A stretch of DNA of 64,000 nt from Phreatobacter aquaticus (GCF_005160265.1 NZ_CP039865.1:3372828-3436827), one strand, 5' to 3'; counted from the first letter of the stretch, positions 1 through 9,766 are shown. The notes: generated from the letters alone by a model not told the origin. Numbers and translations are program-made.

Positions 1-169
1 GGCCGCCGTGGAAAAGCTGTTCGATGTCAAGGTCAAGAGCGTGAACACGCTTGTCCAAAAGGGCAAGACGAAGCGCTTCAAGGGCATGCTCGGCCAGCGC
101 TCGGACGTGAAAAAAGCGATCGTGACCCTCGCCGAGGGCCATTCGATCGACATCACGACCGGTCTGTGA
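1..169 (+). CDS. rplW: 50S ribosomal protein L23, 3' end only
   Basis: This is the C-terminal 55 residues of L23, read from base 2 to a TGA; the start lies outside the window. L23 sits at the exit of the peptide tunnel and docks trigger factor and SRP. The visible part, with [15 protein letters not shown] followed by [14 protein letters not shown], is the standard L23 C-terminal beta hairpin and tail. It is followed after 19 bases by rplB, which is the normal order of the S10 operon, so the call rests on both sequence and position. Confidence 0.93.
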   Translation, partial: AAVEKLFDVKVKSVNTLVQKGKTKRFKGMLGQRSDVKKAIVTLAEGHSIDITTGL

Positions 170-188
170 GGCGAGGGGACTAGGAACC

Positions 189-1022
189 ATGGCACTCAAG
201 ACCTTCAAGCCGATCACGCCGAGCCTTCGTCAGCTCGTCCTGGTCGACCGCTCCGACCTCTACAAGGGCAAGCCGGTCAAGACCCTGACCGAAGGCAAGT
301 CTGCGACTGGCGGCCGTAACAATCTCGGCCGCATCACCTCGCGTTTCCGCGGCGGTGGCCACAAGAAGTCCTACCGTCTGGTGGACTTCAAGCGGCGCAA
401 GGTCGACATGCCGGCCGTTGTCGAGCGTCTGGAATATGATCCGAACCGCTCGGCCTTCATCGCTCTGGTGAAGTACGCCGATGGCGAGCTGTCCTACATC
501 ATTGCTCCGCAGCGCCTTGCTGTCGGCGACCAGGTGGTGGCCGGCGAAAGCGTCGACGTGAAGCCCGGCAATTGCATGCCGATCGCCAACATCCCGGTTG
601 GCACGATCGTGCACAATGTCGAGATGAAGATTGGCAAGGGTGGTGCGGTTGCCCGCTCCGCCGGCACCTATGCCCAGATCGTCGGTCGTGACGAGGGCTA
701 CGTGATCCTGCGTCTGAATTCGGGCGAGCAGCGCCTGGTCCATGGCCGTTGCCTGGCGACCATCGGTGCCGTGTCCAATCCGGACCACATGAACGTTTCG
801 ATCGGCAAGGCCGGTCGTAACCGCTGGAAGGGCCTTCGTCCGCACAATCGCGGCGTGGCCATGAACCCGATCGACCATCCGCACGGCGGCGGCGAAGGCC
901 GTACCTCCGGCGGCCGTCACCCCGTCACGCCCTGGGGCTTCCCGACCAAGGGCAAGAAGACTCGTTCGAACAAGCGGACCGACAAGTTTATCTTGGCGAG
1001 CCGTCATTCGAAGAAGAAGTAA
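189..1022 (+). CDS. rplB: 50S ribosomal protein L2
   Basis: L2 is a primary 23S rRNA binder needed for subunit association and peptidyl transfer. The 277-residue product has the usual family length. It shows the GGGHKK RNA-binding patch near residues 55-60 and the conserved C-terminal segment [13 protein letters not shown], where His230 matches the functionally important His229 of the E. coli protein. The ATG follows a GAGGGGAC Shine-Dalgarno-like stretch. It lies between rplW and rpsS in the S10 operon, with nothing unusual about it. Confidence 0.98.
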   Translation: MALKTFKPITPSLRQLVLVDRSDLYKGKPVKTLTEGKSATGGRNNLGRITSRFRGGGHKKSYRLVDFKRRKVDMPAVVERLEYDPNRSAFIALVKYADGELSYIIAPQRLAVGDQVVAGESVDVKPGNCMPIANIPVGTIVHNVEMKIGKGGAVARSAGTYAQIVGRDEGYVILRLNSGEQRLVHGRCLATIGAVSNPDHMNVSIGKAGRNRWKGLRPHNRGVAMNPIDHPHGGGEGRTSGGRHPVTPWGFPTKGKKTRSNKRTDKFILASRHSKKK

Positions 1023-1031
1023 GGGCACGTC

Positions 1032-1310
1032 ATGGCACGTTCCGTCTGGAAAGGTCCGTTCGTCGACGGATACCTCCTGAAGAAGGCCGATACCGCCCGT
1101 TCGTCGGGCCGGCATGAGGTCATCAAGATCTGGAGCCGTCGCTCCACGATCCTGCCCCACTTCGTGGGTCTGACCTTCGGCGTCTACAACGGTCAGAAGC
1201 ATGTCCCGGTGCAGGTCACCGAGGAGATGGTTGGACACAAGTTCGGCGAGTTCTCGCCGACTCGCACCTTTTACGGCCATGCGGCCGATAAAAAATCCAA
1301 GCGGAAGTGA
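1032..1310 (+). CDS. rpsS: 30S ribosomal protein S19
   Basis: S19 pairs with S13 in the head of the small subunit and touches the A-site tRNA region. The 92-residue product opens with [18 protein letters not shown] and contains [14 protein letters not shown] and [13 protein letters not shown], all hallmark S19 segments. The gene starts 9 bases after rplB and stops 8 bases before rplV, so the three are certainly co-transcribed. Confidence 0.98.
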   Translation: MARSVWKGPFVDGYLLKKADTARSSGRHEVIKIWSRRSTILPHFVGLTFGVYNGQKHVPVQVTEEMVGHKFGEFSPTRTFYGHAADKKSKRK

Positions 1311-1318
1311 GGTGAGAG

Positions 1319-1702
1319 ATGAGTAAGTCCGCCACTCCGCGCGCACTGAAGGACAACGAGGCGAAGGCCATCGCGCGCATGCTGCGCGTCAGCCCTCGCA
1401 AGCTGAACCTTGTTGCTGCGCTCATTCGTGGCAAGCCGGTCGATACCGCGCTTGCCGATCTCGAGTTCTCTCGCAAGCGTATCGCTGGCGACGTGAAGAA
1501 GTGCCTCGAGAGCGCCATCGCCAATGCCGAGAACAACCATGACCTCGATGTCGACGACCTGGTCGTCGCTGAGGCCCATGTCGGCAAGGCGTTCGTTCTG
1601 AAGCGCTTCCACGCTCGGGCCCGCGGTCGCGGTGCACGGATCGAGAAGCCCTTCTCCCACCTGACGATCGTTGTTCGTCAGGTTGAAGAAGCGAAGGTTT
1701 GA
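1319..1702 (+). CDS. rplV: 50S ribosomal protein L22
   Basis: L22 lines the peptide exit tunnel with an extended beta hairpin. The 127-residue product carries [20 protein letters not shown] in its globular part and the tunnel hairpin near residues 85-105 ([15 protein letters not shown]). The start follows a GAGGTGAGAG Shine-Dalgarno stretch. It sits between rpsS and rpsC in the standard S10 order. Confidence 0.97.
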   Translation: MSKSATPRALKDNEAKAIARMLRVSPRKLNLVAALIRGKPVDTALADLEFSRKRIAGDVKKCLESAIANAENNHDLDVDDLVVAEAHVGKAFVLKRFHARARGRGARIEKPFSHLTIVVRQVEEAKV

Positions 1703-1712
1703 GGAGAGAGCC

Positions 1713-2435
1713 ATGGGTCAGAAGATCAATCCGATCGGCTTCCGCCTCGGCATCAACCGCACCTGGGACTCGCGCTGGTTCGCCAACAAGGGCGAGTACG
1801 GCCGTCTCCTTCACGAGGATCTCAAGATCCGCCGTGAGCTGATGAAGCTGCTCAAGCAGGCCGCCGTCTCGAAGATCATCATCGAGCGTCCGCACCGCAA
1901 GTGCCGCGTCACGATCCACTCGGCTCGTCCGGGCATCGTGATCGGCAAGAAGGGCGCCGACATCGAGAAGCTGAAGAAGGCCGTCTCGAAGCTGACGCCG
2001 GCCGAGGTCGTCATCAACATCGTCGAAATCCGCAAGCCGGAAGTCGACGCGACCCTGGTGGCAGACTCGATCGCCCAGCAGCTCGAGCGCCGTGTGGCTT
2101 TCCGTCGTGCCATGAAGCGCGCCGTTCAGTCGGCCATGCGTCTCGGTGCCGAAGGCATCCGCATCAATTGCTCGGGTCGCCTCGGCGGTGCCGAGATCGC
2201 CCGCCTCGAATGGTACCGCGAAGGTCGCGTGCCGCTTCACACACTGCGTGCTGACGTCGACTATGGCGTCGCCACCGCGTTCACGACCTACGGGACGTGC
2301 GGCGTGAAGGTGTGGATCTTCAAGGGCGAAATCATGGAGCACGACCCCATGGCTCAGGACAAGCGCCTGACCGAGGGCGAAGGCTCGACCCGTCGTGGCT
2401 CCCGCGGTGGTGACCGCGACCGCGACGCGGCTTGA
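1713..2435 (+). CDS. rpsC: 30S ribosomal protein S3
   Basis: S3 guards the mRNA entry channel and contributes to ribosomal helicase activity. The 240-residue product starts [16 protein letters not shown], the conserved S3 N-terminus. An in-frame upstream start exists but would overlap rplV and lacks homology, so the ATG after GAGGAGAG is chosen. The KH domain motif [14 protein letters not shown] lies near residues 70-85. The C-terminal 20 residues are a charged Gly/Arg/Asp-rich tail ([12 protein letters not shown]), probably disordered, as is usual for S3 in this group. Confidence 0.98.
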   Translation: MGQKINPIGFRLGINRTWDSRWFANKGEYGRLLHEDLKIRRELMKLLKQAAVSKIIIERPHRKCRVTIHSARPGIVIGKKGADIEKLKKAVSKLTPAEVVINIVEIRKPEVDATLVADSIAQQLERRVAFRRAMKRAVQSAMRLGAEGIRINCSGRLGGAEIARLEWYREGRVPLHTLRADVDYGVATAFTTYGTCGVKVWIFKGEIMEHDPMAQDKRLTEGEGSTRRGSRGGDRDRDAA

Positions 2436-2452
2436 TAGGGAAGGTCTGAGCC

Positions 2453-2866
2453 ATGCTTCAGCCCAAGAAGACGAAGTACCGCAAGCAGTTCAAGGGCCGG
2501 ATTTCCGGTACCTCGAAGGGTGGAACGGACCTGAACTTCGGACAGTTCGGCCTCAAGGCCGTTGAGCCCGAGCGCATCACCGCGCGGCAGATCGAGGCGG
2601 CCCGCCGCGCGATGACCCGTGAGATGAAGCGCGCCGGCCGTGTCTGGATCCGCATCTTCCCGGACGTGCCTGTGTCGAAGAAGCCTGCCGAAGTCCGCAT
2701 GGGCTCCGGTAAGGGCGCCAATGAGTACTGGGCGGCGAAGGTTGCCCCGGGGCGCATCATGTTCGAGATCGACGGCGTTTCGATCGATGTCGCCAAGAAG
2801 GCGCTCGAACTTGCCGCTGCCAAGCTCCCCATCAAGACGCGCTTTGTTCAGCGCATCGCCGAGTGA
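2453..2866 (+). CDS. rplP: 50S ribosomal protein L16
   Basis: L16 helps position the aminoacyl end of A-site tRNA. The 137-residue product begins [16 protein letters not shown] and contains [13 protein letters not shown] and the [14 protein letters not shown] loop expected of L16. It follows rpsC by 17 bases and precedes rpmC by 13, so it is an internal member of the S10 operon. Length and start agree with the family. Confidence 0.98.
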   Translation: MLQPKKTKYRKQFKGRISGTSKGGTDLNFGQFGLKAVEPERITARQIEAARRAMTREMKRAGRVWIRIFPDVPVSKKPAEVRMGSGKGANEYWAAKVAPGRIMFEIDGVSIDVAKKALELAAAKLPIKTRFVQRIAE

Positions 2867-2879
2867 GGATCTGAGGATC

Positions 2880-3077
2880 ATGAAGGCCGAAGAAATCCGG
2901 ACCAAGACCCTCGACGAGCTCGAGGGCCAGCTTGGTGACCTGAAGAAGGAGCAGTTCAACCTGCGCTTCCAGAAGGCCACCGGTCAGTTGGAAAACGTTG
3001 CGCGCGTCCGCCAGGTGCGCCGTGACATCGCCCGTGTCAAAACCATCGCCGCGCAAAAGCGCGACGCCAAGAAGTAA
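2880..3077 (+). CDS. rpmC: 50S ribosomal protein L29
   Basis: L29 binds beside L23 at the tunnel exit. The 65-residue, mostly helical product has the family pattern: [19 protein letters not shown] followed by [12 protein letters not shown]. The ATG at the start of [10 protein letters not shown] is chosen because it gives the usual length; a longer reading frame on another phase here is a shadow. It sits between rplP and rpsQ. Confidence 0.96.
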   Translation: MKAEEIRTKTLDELEGQLGDLKKEQFNLRFQKATGQLENVARVRQVRRDIARVKTIAAQKRDAKK

Positions 3078-3087
3078 GGGAGCGACC

Positions 3088-3321
3088 ATGCCTAAGCGCG
3101 TGCTCCAGGGCGTTGTCGTCAGCGACAAGCAGGACAAGACCGTGGTGGTGAAGGTGGAGCGTCGCTTCACCCATCCGCTGCTGAAGAAGACCGTTCGTCG
3201 GTCGAAGAACTACCACGCCCACGATGAAGGCAATGCCTTCAAGGCGGGTGACGTGGTGAGCATCGAGGAGGGCAAGCCCATCTCGAAGCTCAAGCGTTGG
3301 GTCGTGCTGCCGAAGGCGTAA
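3088..3321 (+). CDS. rpsQ: 30S ribosomal protein S17
   Basis: S17 is an OB-fold primary binder of 16S rRNA. The 77-residue product starts [18 protein letters not shown] and contains [20 protein letters not shown], which is diagnostic. An in-frame reading extends 30 codons upstream into rpmC but has no family support; the ATG after GGGAGCGACC is the natural start. S17 ends the S10 operon in many bacteria, and here a 75-base spacer separates it from rplN. Confidence 0.97.
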   Translation: MPKRVLQGVVVSDKQDKTVVVKVERRFTHPLLKKTVRRSKNYHAHDEGNAFKAGDVVSIEEGKPISKLKRWVVLPKA

Positions 3322-3396
3322 GCCTGCGGCTTGTTTTAGAACAGCGCGCCGCCGTCGGGTTCTCCCGAGACGGGCGCGAAAGGAAGAGGTTGCGTC

Positions 3397-3765
3397 ATGA
3401 TCCAGATGCAAACCAATCTCGATGTGGCGGACAATTCGGGCGCACGCCGCGTCATGTGCATCAAAGTGCTCGGTGGCGCCAAGCGTCGGTACGCCCATGT
3501 CGGCGACATCATCGTGGTGTCGGTGAAGGAAGCTATCCCGCGTGGCCGCGTGAAGAAGGGCGACGTCATGAAGGCGGTCGTCGTTCGCACCGCCAAGGAC
3601 ATCCGTCGCCTGGATGGTTCGGTGATCCGTTTCGACCGCAATGCGGCCGTTCTGATCAACAACCAGAAGGAGCCGATCGGCACCCGTATCTTCGGACCGG
3701 TTCCGCGCGAACTGCGCGCCAAGAACCACATGAAGATCATCTCGCTTGCGCCGGAGGTGCTGTGA
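3397..3765 (+). CDS. rplN: 50S ribosomal protein L14
   Basis: L14 lies at the subunit interface and forms inter-subunit bridges. The 122-residue product starts [21 protein letters not shown] and contains [16 protein letters not shown] and [13 protein letters not shown], all conserved. It is the first gene of the spc set. A GGAAGAGG Shine-Dalgarno stretch precedes the ATG, and its stop shares one base with the rplX start, implying coupled translation. Confidence 0.98.
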   Translation: MIQMQTNLDVADNSGARRVMCIKVLGGAKRRYAHVGDIIVVSVKEAIPRGRVKKGDVMKAVVVRTAKDIRRLDGSVIRFDRNAAVLINNQKEPIGTRIFGPVPRELRAKNHMKIISLAPEVL

Positions 3766-4082
3766 TGGCTGCCAAGATCAAGAAGGGCGACAAGGTGGTT
3801 GTCCTCACCGGCCGCGACAAGGGTCGCAGCGGTGAAGTGATCCAGGTCATGCCGACCGAGAGCCGTGCTCTCGTGCGCGGCGTCAATATCGTGAAGCGCC
3901 ATCAGCGCCAGAGCCAGACCCAGGAAGGCGGGATCATCTCGAAAGAGGCCCCGATCCACCTGTCCAATCTGGCCGTCGCCGATCCCAAGGACAACAAGCC
4001 GACCCGCGTCGGTTTCAAAGTCCTTGCCGATGGCAAGAAGGTTCGCGTGGCGAAGAAGTCCGGGGAGACGATCGATGTCTGA
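3765..4082 (+). CDS. rplX: 50S ribosomal protein L24
   Basis: L24 is an early assembly initiator on 23S rRNA. The 105-residue product opens [20 protein letters not shown], a KOW motif that typifies L24, followed by [12 protein letters not shown]. Its ATG overlaps the rplN stop by one base (TGATG), and its own stop lies 8 bases inside rplE, so the three cistrons are probably translated in a coupled manner. Confidence 0.97.
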   Translation: MAAKIKKGDKVVVLTGRDKGRSGEVIQVMPTESRALVRGVNIVKRHQRQSQTQEGGIISKEAPIHLSNLAVADPKDNKPTRVGFKVLADGKKVRVAKKSGETIDV

Positions 4083-4632
4083 GGCGGTTTACACCCCGCG
4101 CCTCAAGGCGCACTACGACAGCGTTGTCCGGCAGAAGCTGGTCGAGCAGTTCGGTTACAAGAACGCCCTCGAGGTTCCCGCGATCGACAAGATCGTCGTG
4201 AACATGGGCGTCGGCGAATCCACTGCCGATTCCAAGAAGGCGACGGTTGCTGCAGCGGATCTCGCGCTGATCACGGGCCAGCGGCCCGTCATCACCCGGG
4301 CCCGTCAGGCCATCTCGAACTTCAAGGTTCGCGAGAACATGCCGCTGGGTTGCAAGGTCACCCTTCGCAAGCAGCGTATGTATGAGTTCATGGACCGCCT
4401 GGTCACGATCGCGCTCCCGCGCGTTCGCGACTTCCGCGGCCTCAACCCGAAGAGCTTCGACGGCCGCGGCAACTTCGCCCTCGGCCTGAAGGAGCACGTC
4501 GTGTTCCCTGAGATCTCCTACGACAAGGTGGATCAGATGTGGGGCATGGACATCATCGTGTGCACCACCGCCAAGACCGATGAGGAAGCTCGTGCTCTCC
4601 TCGCGGCCTTCAACTTCCCGTTCCGGCAGTGA
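4075..4632 (+). CDS. rplE: 50S ribosomal protein L5
   Basis: L5 binds 5S rRNA and contacts the P-site tRNA elbow. The 185-residue product contains [32 protein letters not shown] and the C-terminal [17 protein letters not shown], all conserved. The start [16 protein letters not shown] is chosen on family length; it overlaps the end of rplX by 8 bases in another frame. A 56-base spacer to rpsN follows. Confidence 0.97.
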   Translation: MSEAVYTPRLKAHYDSVVRQKLVEQFGYKNALEVPAIDKIVVNMGVGESTADSKKATVAAADLALITGQRPVITRARQAISNFKVRENMPLGCKVTLRKQRMYEFMDRLVTIALPRVRDFRGLNPKSFDGRGNFALGLKEHVVFPEISYDKVDQMWGMDIIVCTTAKTDEEARALLAAFNFPFRQ

Positions 4633-4688
4633 GCCGGGTTTCTTAAACGCTAGAAGCCCGTCCCAGACGCGGAAACCAGGAGAAACCG

Positions 4689-4994
4689 ATGGCGAAGAAA
4701 AGCTCCATCGAGAAGAACAATCGCCGGCGCAAGATGGTTGCGCGCGACGCCAAGAAGCGCGCTGAGCTGAAGGCGACCGTGATGGACCAGTCCCTCTCGA
4801 TCGAGGAACGGTTCGCGGCGACTGTGAAAATGGCGGCCCTTCCGCGCAATGGCGCGAAGGTCCGTATCAAGAATCGTTGCGAAGTGACCGGCCGTCCGCG
4901 GGCGTTCTATCGCAAGCTCGGCATGAGCCGCGTGGCTCTTCGCGACCTCGGCAACCGTGGGCTCGTTCCGGGCCTCGTGAAGTCGAGCTGGTGA
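4689..4994 (+). CDS. rpsN: 30S ribosomal protein S14 (zinc-free form)
   Basis: S14 is a late-binding protein of the 30S head. The 101-residue product is the long, zinc-independent type: it lacks the CxxC pairs of the short form and ends with [20 protein letters not shown]. The N-terminal half is a lysine/arginine-rich helix region. It follows rplE and precedes rpsH by 16 bases, the normal spc order. Confidence 0.97.
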   Translation: MAKKSSIEKNNRRRKMVARDAKKRAELKATVMDQSLSIEERFAATVKMAALPRNGAKVRIKNRCEVTGRPRAFYRKLGMSRVALRDLGNRGLVPGLVKSSW

Positions 4995-5010
4995 GAGGAG
5001 GGAATTAGTC

Positions 5011-5408
5011 ATGGCTCTCACAGATCCGCTCGGCGATATGCTGACCCGCATCCGCAACGCGCAGATGCGCCGCAAGACCCGCGTCTCGACGCCCGGCTCC
5101 AAGCTGCGCGCCCGCGTTCTCGAAGTGCTCAAGTCGGAAGGCTACATCCGTGATTACCTCACGGTGACCCATACGAACGGCCGCTCCGAGTTCGAAATCG
5201 AGCTGAAGTATTTCGACGGCGAGCCGGTTATCCGGGAAATCGCCCGCGTCTCGAAGCCCGGCCGCCGCGTTTACGCCGGCGTCGGTAACACACCGCGCGT
5301 GTCGAACGGCCTCGGCATCACGATCATCTCGACCCCAAGGGCGTGATGGCCGACCACGAGGCTCGCGAACAGAATGTGGGCGGGGAGGTGCTTTGCACGG
5401 TCTTCTGA
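5011..5408 (+). CDS. rpsH: 30S ribosomal protein S8, with an apparent one-base frameshift near its 3' end
   Basis: S8 is a primary binder of the 16S central domain and, in E. coli, the translational repressor of the spc operon. The frame opened by [18 protein letters not shown] runs through GLGITIIST and then stops early at 5344-5346 after 111 residues. The missing conserved end, [11 protein letters not shown] followed by [11 protein letters not shown], is intact in the neighbouring frame from 5337 to the TGA at 5406-5408. Restoring one C to the CCCC run at 5333-5336 gives exactly 132 residues, the usual S8 length. The lost segment overlaps the S8 family signature, so a sequencing error or recoding is more likely than a truly shortened protein. 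Its flanks, rpsN and rplF, are normal. Confidence 0.9.
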
Positions 5409-5443
5409 CCGGGCAGAGCCTTCTCAGACAAGGACGAAATCCA

Positions 5444-5977
5444 ATGTCTCGTATCGGTAAGAAGCCGGTCGCCGTTCCCGCGGGCGTCACTGCCCAGGTG
5501 TCCGGCCAGACCGTCAAGGTCAAGGGTCCCAAGGGCGAACTCGCCTTTACCTGCCCGGAAGACGTCGTGGTGTCGCTGAATGGCGATGCCGTGAAGGTCG
5601 ATCCGCGCGACCAGGGCAAGCGCGCCCGCTCCATGTGGGGCATGTCGCGCACCCGGGTGTCGAATCTGATCGTCGGCGTGACCAAGGGCTTCGAAAAGAA
5701 GCTTGAGATCACCGGCGTCGGTTACAAGGCTGCTGCACAGGGCAAGGTTCTGAACCTGTCCCTTGGCTACAGCCACGACATCAACTATCCCGTGCCCAAT
5801 GGCATCACCATTGCCACGCCGAAGCCGACGGAAATCGTCGTCGCCGGCCTGGACAAGCAGCAGGTCGGACAGGTCGCCGCCGAGATCCGCGAATTCCGCG
5901 GTCCGGAGCCCTACAAGGGCAAGGGCGTTCGGTACGAAGGCGAGTTCATCTTCCGCAAGGAAGGCAAGAAGAAGTAA
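5444..5977 (+). CDS. rplF: 50S ribosomal protein L6
   Basis: L6 lies near the factor-binding centre of the large subunit. The 177-residue product starts [15 protein letters not shown], the typical L6 N-terminus, and ends with the signature [17 protein letters not shown]. The in-frame extension upstream of this ATG runs into the end of rpsH and is not conserved. AAGGACGAAATCC precedes the start. It is followed by a 48-base spacer that holds a strong hairpin. Confidence 0.97.
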   Translation: MSRIGKKPVAVPAGVTAQVSGQTVKVKGPKGELAFTCPEDVVVSLNGDAVKVDPRDQGKRARSMWGMSRTRVSNLIVGVTKGFEKKLEITGVGYKAAAQGKVLNLSLGYSHDINYPVPNGITIATPKPTEIVVAGLDKQQVGQVAAEIREFRGPEPYKGKGVRYEGEFIFRKEGKKK

Positions 5978-5982
5978 GGCGT

Positions 5983-6003
5983 CAGCCCCGCCACGCGGGG
6001 CTG
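5983..6003 (+). other. Stem-loop in the rplF-rplR spacer
   Basis: A perfect 9-bp stem, CAGCCCCGC paired with GCGGGGCTG around a CAC loop, begins 6 bases after the rplF stop and ends 22 bases before the rplR start. It is not followed by a run of T, so it is unlikely to end transcription fully. It could protect or mark an mRNA end, or act as a weak attenuator; the sequence alone does not decide this. Confidence 0.6.
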
Positions 6004-6025
6004 GTCCGTCTCAGAGGAGCCACAC

Positions 6026-6388
6026 ATGGCCAATACGAAGGATGCAACGGAGCGTCGCAAGGCGCGTGTCCGCCGGGCTCTGCGCCAGGCGGCAAATGGG
6101 CGTCCGCGGCTGAGCGTGTTCCGGTCGTCGAAGCATATCTATGCTCAGGTTATCGATGATCAGAACGGCGTGACCGTCGCGAGCGCTTCCTCGCTCGAAA
6201 AGGAGATGAAGTCTTCGCTGAAGACCGGTGCGGACCAGGCTGCGGCATCTGCCGTCGGCAAGGCCCTGGCCGAGCGCGCGAAGAAGGCTGGCATCACCGA
6301 GGTCGTTTTCGACCGCGGCGCCTATCTCTTTCATGGCCGCGTCAAGGCGCTGGCCGATGGCGCCCGTGAGGGCGGTTTGAGCTTCTAA
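6026..6388 (+). CDS. rplR: 50S ribosomal protein L18
   Basis: L18 binds 5S rRNA together with L5. The 120-residue product contains [20 protein letters not shown] and, at its end, [23 protein letters not shown], which are the standard L18 segments. The start after CAGAGGAGCCACAC has a good Shine-Dalgarno site. It is followed 36 bases later by rpsE. Confidence 0.97.
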   Translation: MANTKDATERRKARVRRALRQAANGRPRLSVFRSSKHIYAQVIDDQNGVTVASASSLEKEMKSSLKTGADQAAASAVGKALAERAKKAGITEVVFDRGAYLFHGRVKALADGAREGGLSF

Positions 6389-6424
6389 GCGAACACGGGC
6401 GGTTTGCCGCCGAAAGGACAGATC

Positions 6425-6973
6425 ATGGCTCGTGAACGTGAAGGTCACCGCGAAGAGCGGGACTCCGAATTCACCGACAAGCTGGTTCACATCAACCGCG
6501 TCTCCAAGACGGTCAAGGGCGGCAAGCGCTTCGGCTTTGCAGCTCTCGTCGTGGTCGGCGACCAGAAGGGCCGCGTTGGCTTCGGCCACGGCAAGGCCCG
6601 CGAGGTCCCCGAGGCGATCCGCAAGGCGACCGAGGCTGCCAAGCGCGGCTTCATTCGCGTCGCGCTTCGCGAGGGACGCACCCTGCATCATGACGTCAAC
6701 GGCCGTCATGGCGCTGGCAAGGTGATCCTGCGGGCAGCCCCCGCCGGTACCGGCATCATCGCCGGCGGTCCGATGCGCGCCGTCTTCGAGACCCTCGGCA
6801 TGGCCGATGTGGTTGCGAAGTCGATGGGCTCGTCGAACCCCTACAACATGGTGCGTGCCACCTTCGACGCGCTGAAGAACCAGGACAGCCCGCGCTCCGT
6901 CGCGGCTCGCCGCGGGCTCAAGGTTTCGGTCCTTCAGGGCCGTCGCCAGGAGCAGGGCGAAGGCGACGTTTGA
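6425..6973 (+). CDS. rpsE: 30S ribosomal protein S5
   Basis: S5 takes part in decoding accuracy and in forming the mRNA entry pore. The 182-residue product contains VNGGKRF-type and [20 protein letters not shown] segments and the [17 protein letters not shown]-terminal motif. The start at [16 protein letters not shown] follows GAAAGGACAGATC; seven further in-frame codons upstream are rejected for lack of homology. It stands 10 bases before rpmD. Confidence 0.97.
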   Translation: MAREREGHREERDSEFTDKLVHINRVSKTVKGGKRFGFAALVVVGDQKGRVGFGHGKAREVPEAIRKATEAAKRGFIRVALREGRTLHHDVNGRHGAGKVILRAAPAGTGIIAGGPMRAVFETLGMADVVAKSMGSSNPYNMVRATFDALKNQDSPRSVAARRGLKVSVLQGRRQEQGEGDV

Positions 6974-6983
6974 GGACTGAACA

Positions 6984-7166
6984 ATGGCCAACAAGACTGT
7001 GACTGTTGAGCAGATCGGGTCGCCGATCCGCCGCGAGGAATCGCAGCGGGCGACCCTGGTCGGGCTCAAGCTGAACAAGCTCCATCGCCGCGCCACGCTT
7101 GAGGATACCCCTTCGGTTCGTGGCATGATTGCGAAGGTTGCTCACCTCGTGAAGGTGGTGGAGTGA
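6984..7166 (+). CDS. rpmD: 50S ribosomal protein L30
   Basis: L30 is a small, non-universal large-subunit protein. The 60-residue product has the family pattern [23 protein letters not shown] followed by [14 protein letters not shown] (the two are quoted separately). It ends with GTGATGA, so the next gene begins within a few bases of its stop, and the two are almost certainly coupled. Confidence 0.95.
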   Translation: MANKTVTVEQIGSPIRREESQRATLVGLKLNKLHRRATLEDTPSVRGMIAKVAHLVKVVE

Positions 7167-7171
7167 TGACG

Positions 7172-7648
7172 ATGAAACTCACCGACATCAAAGACAATGA
7201 CGGCGCCGTCAAGCGCCGGATGCGCATCGGACGCGGTATCGGTTCGGGCAAGGGCAAGACCGGTGGTCGCGGCGTGAAGGGGCAGAAGTCCCGTTCCGGC
7301 GTCGCCATCAAGGGCTTCGAGGGCGGCCAGATGCCGCTGCATCGTCGCCTGCCCAAGCGCGGCTTCACCAATATCTTCCGTCTTGAGTTCGTCGAAGTGA
7401 CGCTTGAGCGCCTGCAGCGTGCCATCGATTCCGGCAAGCTGAAGGCCGGCGCCATCGACGAGGTCGGCCTGGTTGCTGCCGGCGTGATCCGTCGTTCGCG
7501 CGATGGCATTCGCCTGGTCGCCACCGGCGAGATCAAGTCGGCCGTCCAGATCACCGTCCACGGTGCGTCGTCCGGTGCCGTTCTGGCGATCGAGAAGGCT
7601 GGCGGTACCGTCACCCTGATCAAGCCGAAGGCCGACGCTGCCGCCTGA
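7172..7648 (+). CDS. rplO: 50S ribosomal protein L15
   Basis: L15 helps fold 23S rRNA late in assembly. The product has the glycine- and arginine-rich N-terminus of L15 ([20 protein letters not shown]) and the [19 protein letters not shown] segment. Three in-frame starts lie close together (7163 GTG, 7166 ATG, 7172 ATG). The last is chosen because GGAG at 7160-7163 is then 8 bases away and the product begins MKLTDIKDN like its relatives. A terminator-like hairpin follows 37 bases after the stop. Confidence 0.95.
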   Translation: MKLTDIKDNDGAVKRRMRIGRGIGSGKGKTGGRGVKGQKSRSGVAIKGFEGGQMPLHRRLPKRGFTNIFRLEFVEVTLERLQRAIDSGKLKAGAIDEVGLVAAGVIRRSRDGIRLVATGEIKSAVQITVHGASSGAVLAIEKAGGTVTLIKPKADAAA

Positions 7649-7684
7649 GCGGCGTAGGCGTCGCTCAGATCTGACGAGTTTTCG

Positions 7685-7713
7685 GGGCCGGTTCGACAGG
7701 ACCGGCCCTTTTT
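7685..7713 (+). terminator. Rho-independent terminator after rplO
   Basis: GGGCCGGT at 7685-7692 pairs with ACCGGCCC at 7701-7708 around an 8-base loop, and TTTTT follows at once. This is a classic intrinsic terminator shape, placed between the spc genes and secY. It implies that secY has its own promoter in the next 140 bases. That stretch contains a TTGACC hexamer at 7754-7759 but no convincing partner at the right distance. Confidence 0.8.
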
Positions 7714-7856
7714 CGTCCGGCATTCATCCACATCGTCCGATGATCCCTGCGTCTTGACCCTTCGGGGACTGGCGCTTGGCGTCGCGGACAGTTAAGTGAA
7801 TGCGACCTTATCCAGGCGCTTATTCCCGCGCCCGCGACATATCCATCGGAGCCACC

Positions 7857-9188
7857 ATGGCATCGGCAGCGGAACAACTGGCAGCCAATCTCAACTTCGG
7901 GGCCCTCGCCAAGGCGGAGGACCTGAAGAAGCGGATCTGGTTCACTCTCGGTGCGCTGCTGGTCTACCGGGTCGGCACCTATATCCCGCTTCCCGGCATT
8001 GACCCGGAAGCGCTGCGCCAGGTGTTCCAGTCGTCGCAGGGCGGCGTGCTTGCCATGTTCAACGTCTTCGCTGGCGGCGCCGTGAGCCGTATGGCGATCT
8101 TCGCCTTGAACATCATGCCCTACATCTCGGCGTCCATCATCATCCAGCTGCTCACCGCCGTGGTGCCGGAGCTGGAGAAGCTGAAGAAGGACGGGGAGGG
8201 CGGCCGCAAGCAGCTCAACCAGTACACCCGCTATCTGACGGTGGTGCTCGCCCTGTTCCAGTCCTGGGGAATCGGCGTCGGCCTCCAGTCGTCCGGGTCG
8301 ATCGTCTCGAGCCCCGGCCTGTTCTTCGTCATGACCACGGTCATCACGCTGACTGGCGGCACCATGTTCATGATGTGGCTTGGCGAGCAGATCACCCAGC
8401 GCGGTATCGGCAACGGCATTTCGCTGATCATTTTCGCCGGCATCGTCGCCGAACTGCCGAGCGTGCTGGCTCAGGCCTTCGAGCTTGGCCGCCAGGGCGT
8501 CATCTCGACGCCGCTTCTGCTCTCGCTGCTGGTGCTGATCGGCGTGACCATTGCGGTCATCGTGTTCTGTGAGCGCGCTCAGCGTCGGCTGCTGATCCAG
8601 TATCCAAAGCGCCAGGTCGGCAACAAGGTGTTCGAAGGCAATTCGTCGCATCTGCCGCTGAAGCTGAACACGGCCGGCGTCATCCCGCCGATCTTCGCCT
8701 CGTCGCTGTTGCTGCTTCCGACGACCGCCCTGTCATTCCAGAGCAACCCTCCGGAATGGCTGCGCCTCACCGCCCAGCTTCTCGGCCACGGCCAGCCGCT
8801 CTTCATGGCCTTCTACACTCTGCTGATCGTGTTCTTCTGCTTCTTCTACACGGCCATCGTGTTCAATCCGCAGGAGACAGCCGACAATCTGCGCAAGTAT
8901 GGCGGCTTCATTCCCGGCATCCGGCCCGGCGAGAAGACCTCGAACTATATCGACTATGTCCTGACGCGAATCACCGTGATCGGCGCCGTCTACATCACGG
9001 CTGTCTGCCTCATACCCGAAATGATGATAGCGCAGCTCGGCCAGAGCTTTTATCTGCTGGGTGGCACCTCGCTGCTGATCGTCGTCACCGTGACGATGGA
9101 TACGGTTGCCCAGGTGCAGGGATATCTGCTGGCCCATCAATACGAAGGGCTGGTCAAGAAGTCGCAATTGCGGGGGAAGCGTCGATGA
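7857..9188 (+). CDS. secY: Preprotein translocase subunit SecY
   Basis: SecY is the channel of the Sec translocon in the inner membrane. The 443-residue product shows about ten hydrophobic spans and the conserved segments [27 protein letters not shown] and [19 protein letters not shown]. The start [15 protein letters not shown] is preferred to an upstream in-frame ATG because homologues begin here. It ends in a 4-base overlap with adk (ATGA), which signals coupled translation. Confidence 0.98.
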   Translation: MASAAEQLAANLNFGALAKAEDLKKRIWFTLGALLVYRVGTYIPLPGIDPEALRQVFQSSQGGVLAMFNVFAGGAVSRMAIFALNIMPYISASIIIQLLTAVVPELEKLKKDGEGGRKQLNQYTRYLTVVLALFQSWGIGVGLQSSGSIVSSPGLFFVMTTVITLTGGTMFMMWLGEQITQRGIGNGISLIIFAGIVAELPSVLAQAFELGRQGVISTPLLLSLLVLIGVTIAVIVFCERAQRRLLIQYPKRQVGNKVFEGNSSHLPLKLNTAGVIPPIFASSLLLLPTTALSFQSNPPEWLRLTAQLLGHGQPLFMAFYTLLIVFFCFFYTAIVFNPQETADNLRKYGGFIPGIRPGEKTSNYIDYVLTRITVIGAVYITAVCLIPEMMIAQLGQSFYLLGGTSLLIVVTVTMDTVAQVQGYLLAHQYEGLVKKSQLRGKRR

Positions 9189-9766
9189 AACTCATTCTGC
9201 TCGGGCCTCCCGGGGCGGGGAAGGGGACCCAAGCACAGCGTCTGGTGGACAGGCTCGGCGTGGTCCAGCTGTCCACCGGTGATATGCTGCGCGCGGCAGT
9301 GGCCGCTGGTACGCCGATCGGCATCAAGGCCAAGGATGTCATGGCGCGCGGCGAACTCGTCTCCGACGAGATCGTTGTCGGAATCATCGAGGATCGGATC
9401 GCTCAGCCGGATTGCGCCAAGGGGTTCATCCTGGATGGCTTCCCGCGCACGGTGGCTCAGGCCGAGGCCCTCGATGGCATGCTGGCAAATCACGGGGTCA
9501 GCCTCGACGCGGTGATCGAGCTCAAGGTCGACGAGAGCATTCTGGTCGATCGAATCGAGCAGCGAGTCGCCGAGATGACGGCCCGCGGTGAAGCGGTTCG
9601 GCCTGATGACAATGCCGCTGCGCTCAAGAAGCGGCTTGAGGCCTATCGTGCCCAGACCGCGCCGGTCGCCGGTTACTATGCCTCCAAGGGTGCTCTCAAG
9701 ACCGTCGATGGCATGGCGCCGATCGACGACGTCACGAAGGCGATCGCCGGGATCATTGGCGCCTGA
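9185..9766 (+). CDS. adk: Adenylate kinase
   Basis: The enzyme interconverts ATP + AMP and two ADP in the cytoplasm. The P-loop GPPGAGKGT lies at residues 7-15, followed by [11 protein letters not shown] and [17 protein letters not shown], the AMP-binding and core signatures. At 193 residues it is the short form, with a reduced lid and no zinc cysteines. Its start overlaps the secY stop. The position between secY and rpsM is typical for alphaproteobacteria. Confidence 0.98.
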   Translation: MKLILLGPPGAGKGTQAQRLVDRLGVVQLSTGDMLRAAVAAGTPIGIKAKDVMARGELVSDEIVVGIIEDRIAQPDCAKGFILDGFPRTVAQAEALDGMLANHGVSLDAVIELKVDESILVDRIEQRVAEMTARGEAVRPDDNAAALKKRLEAYRAQTAPVAGYYASKGALKTVDGMAPIDDVTKAIAGIIGA

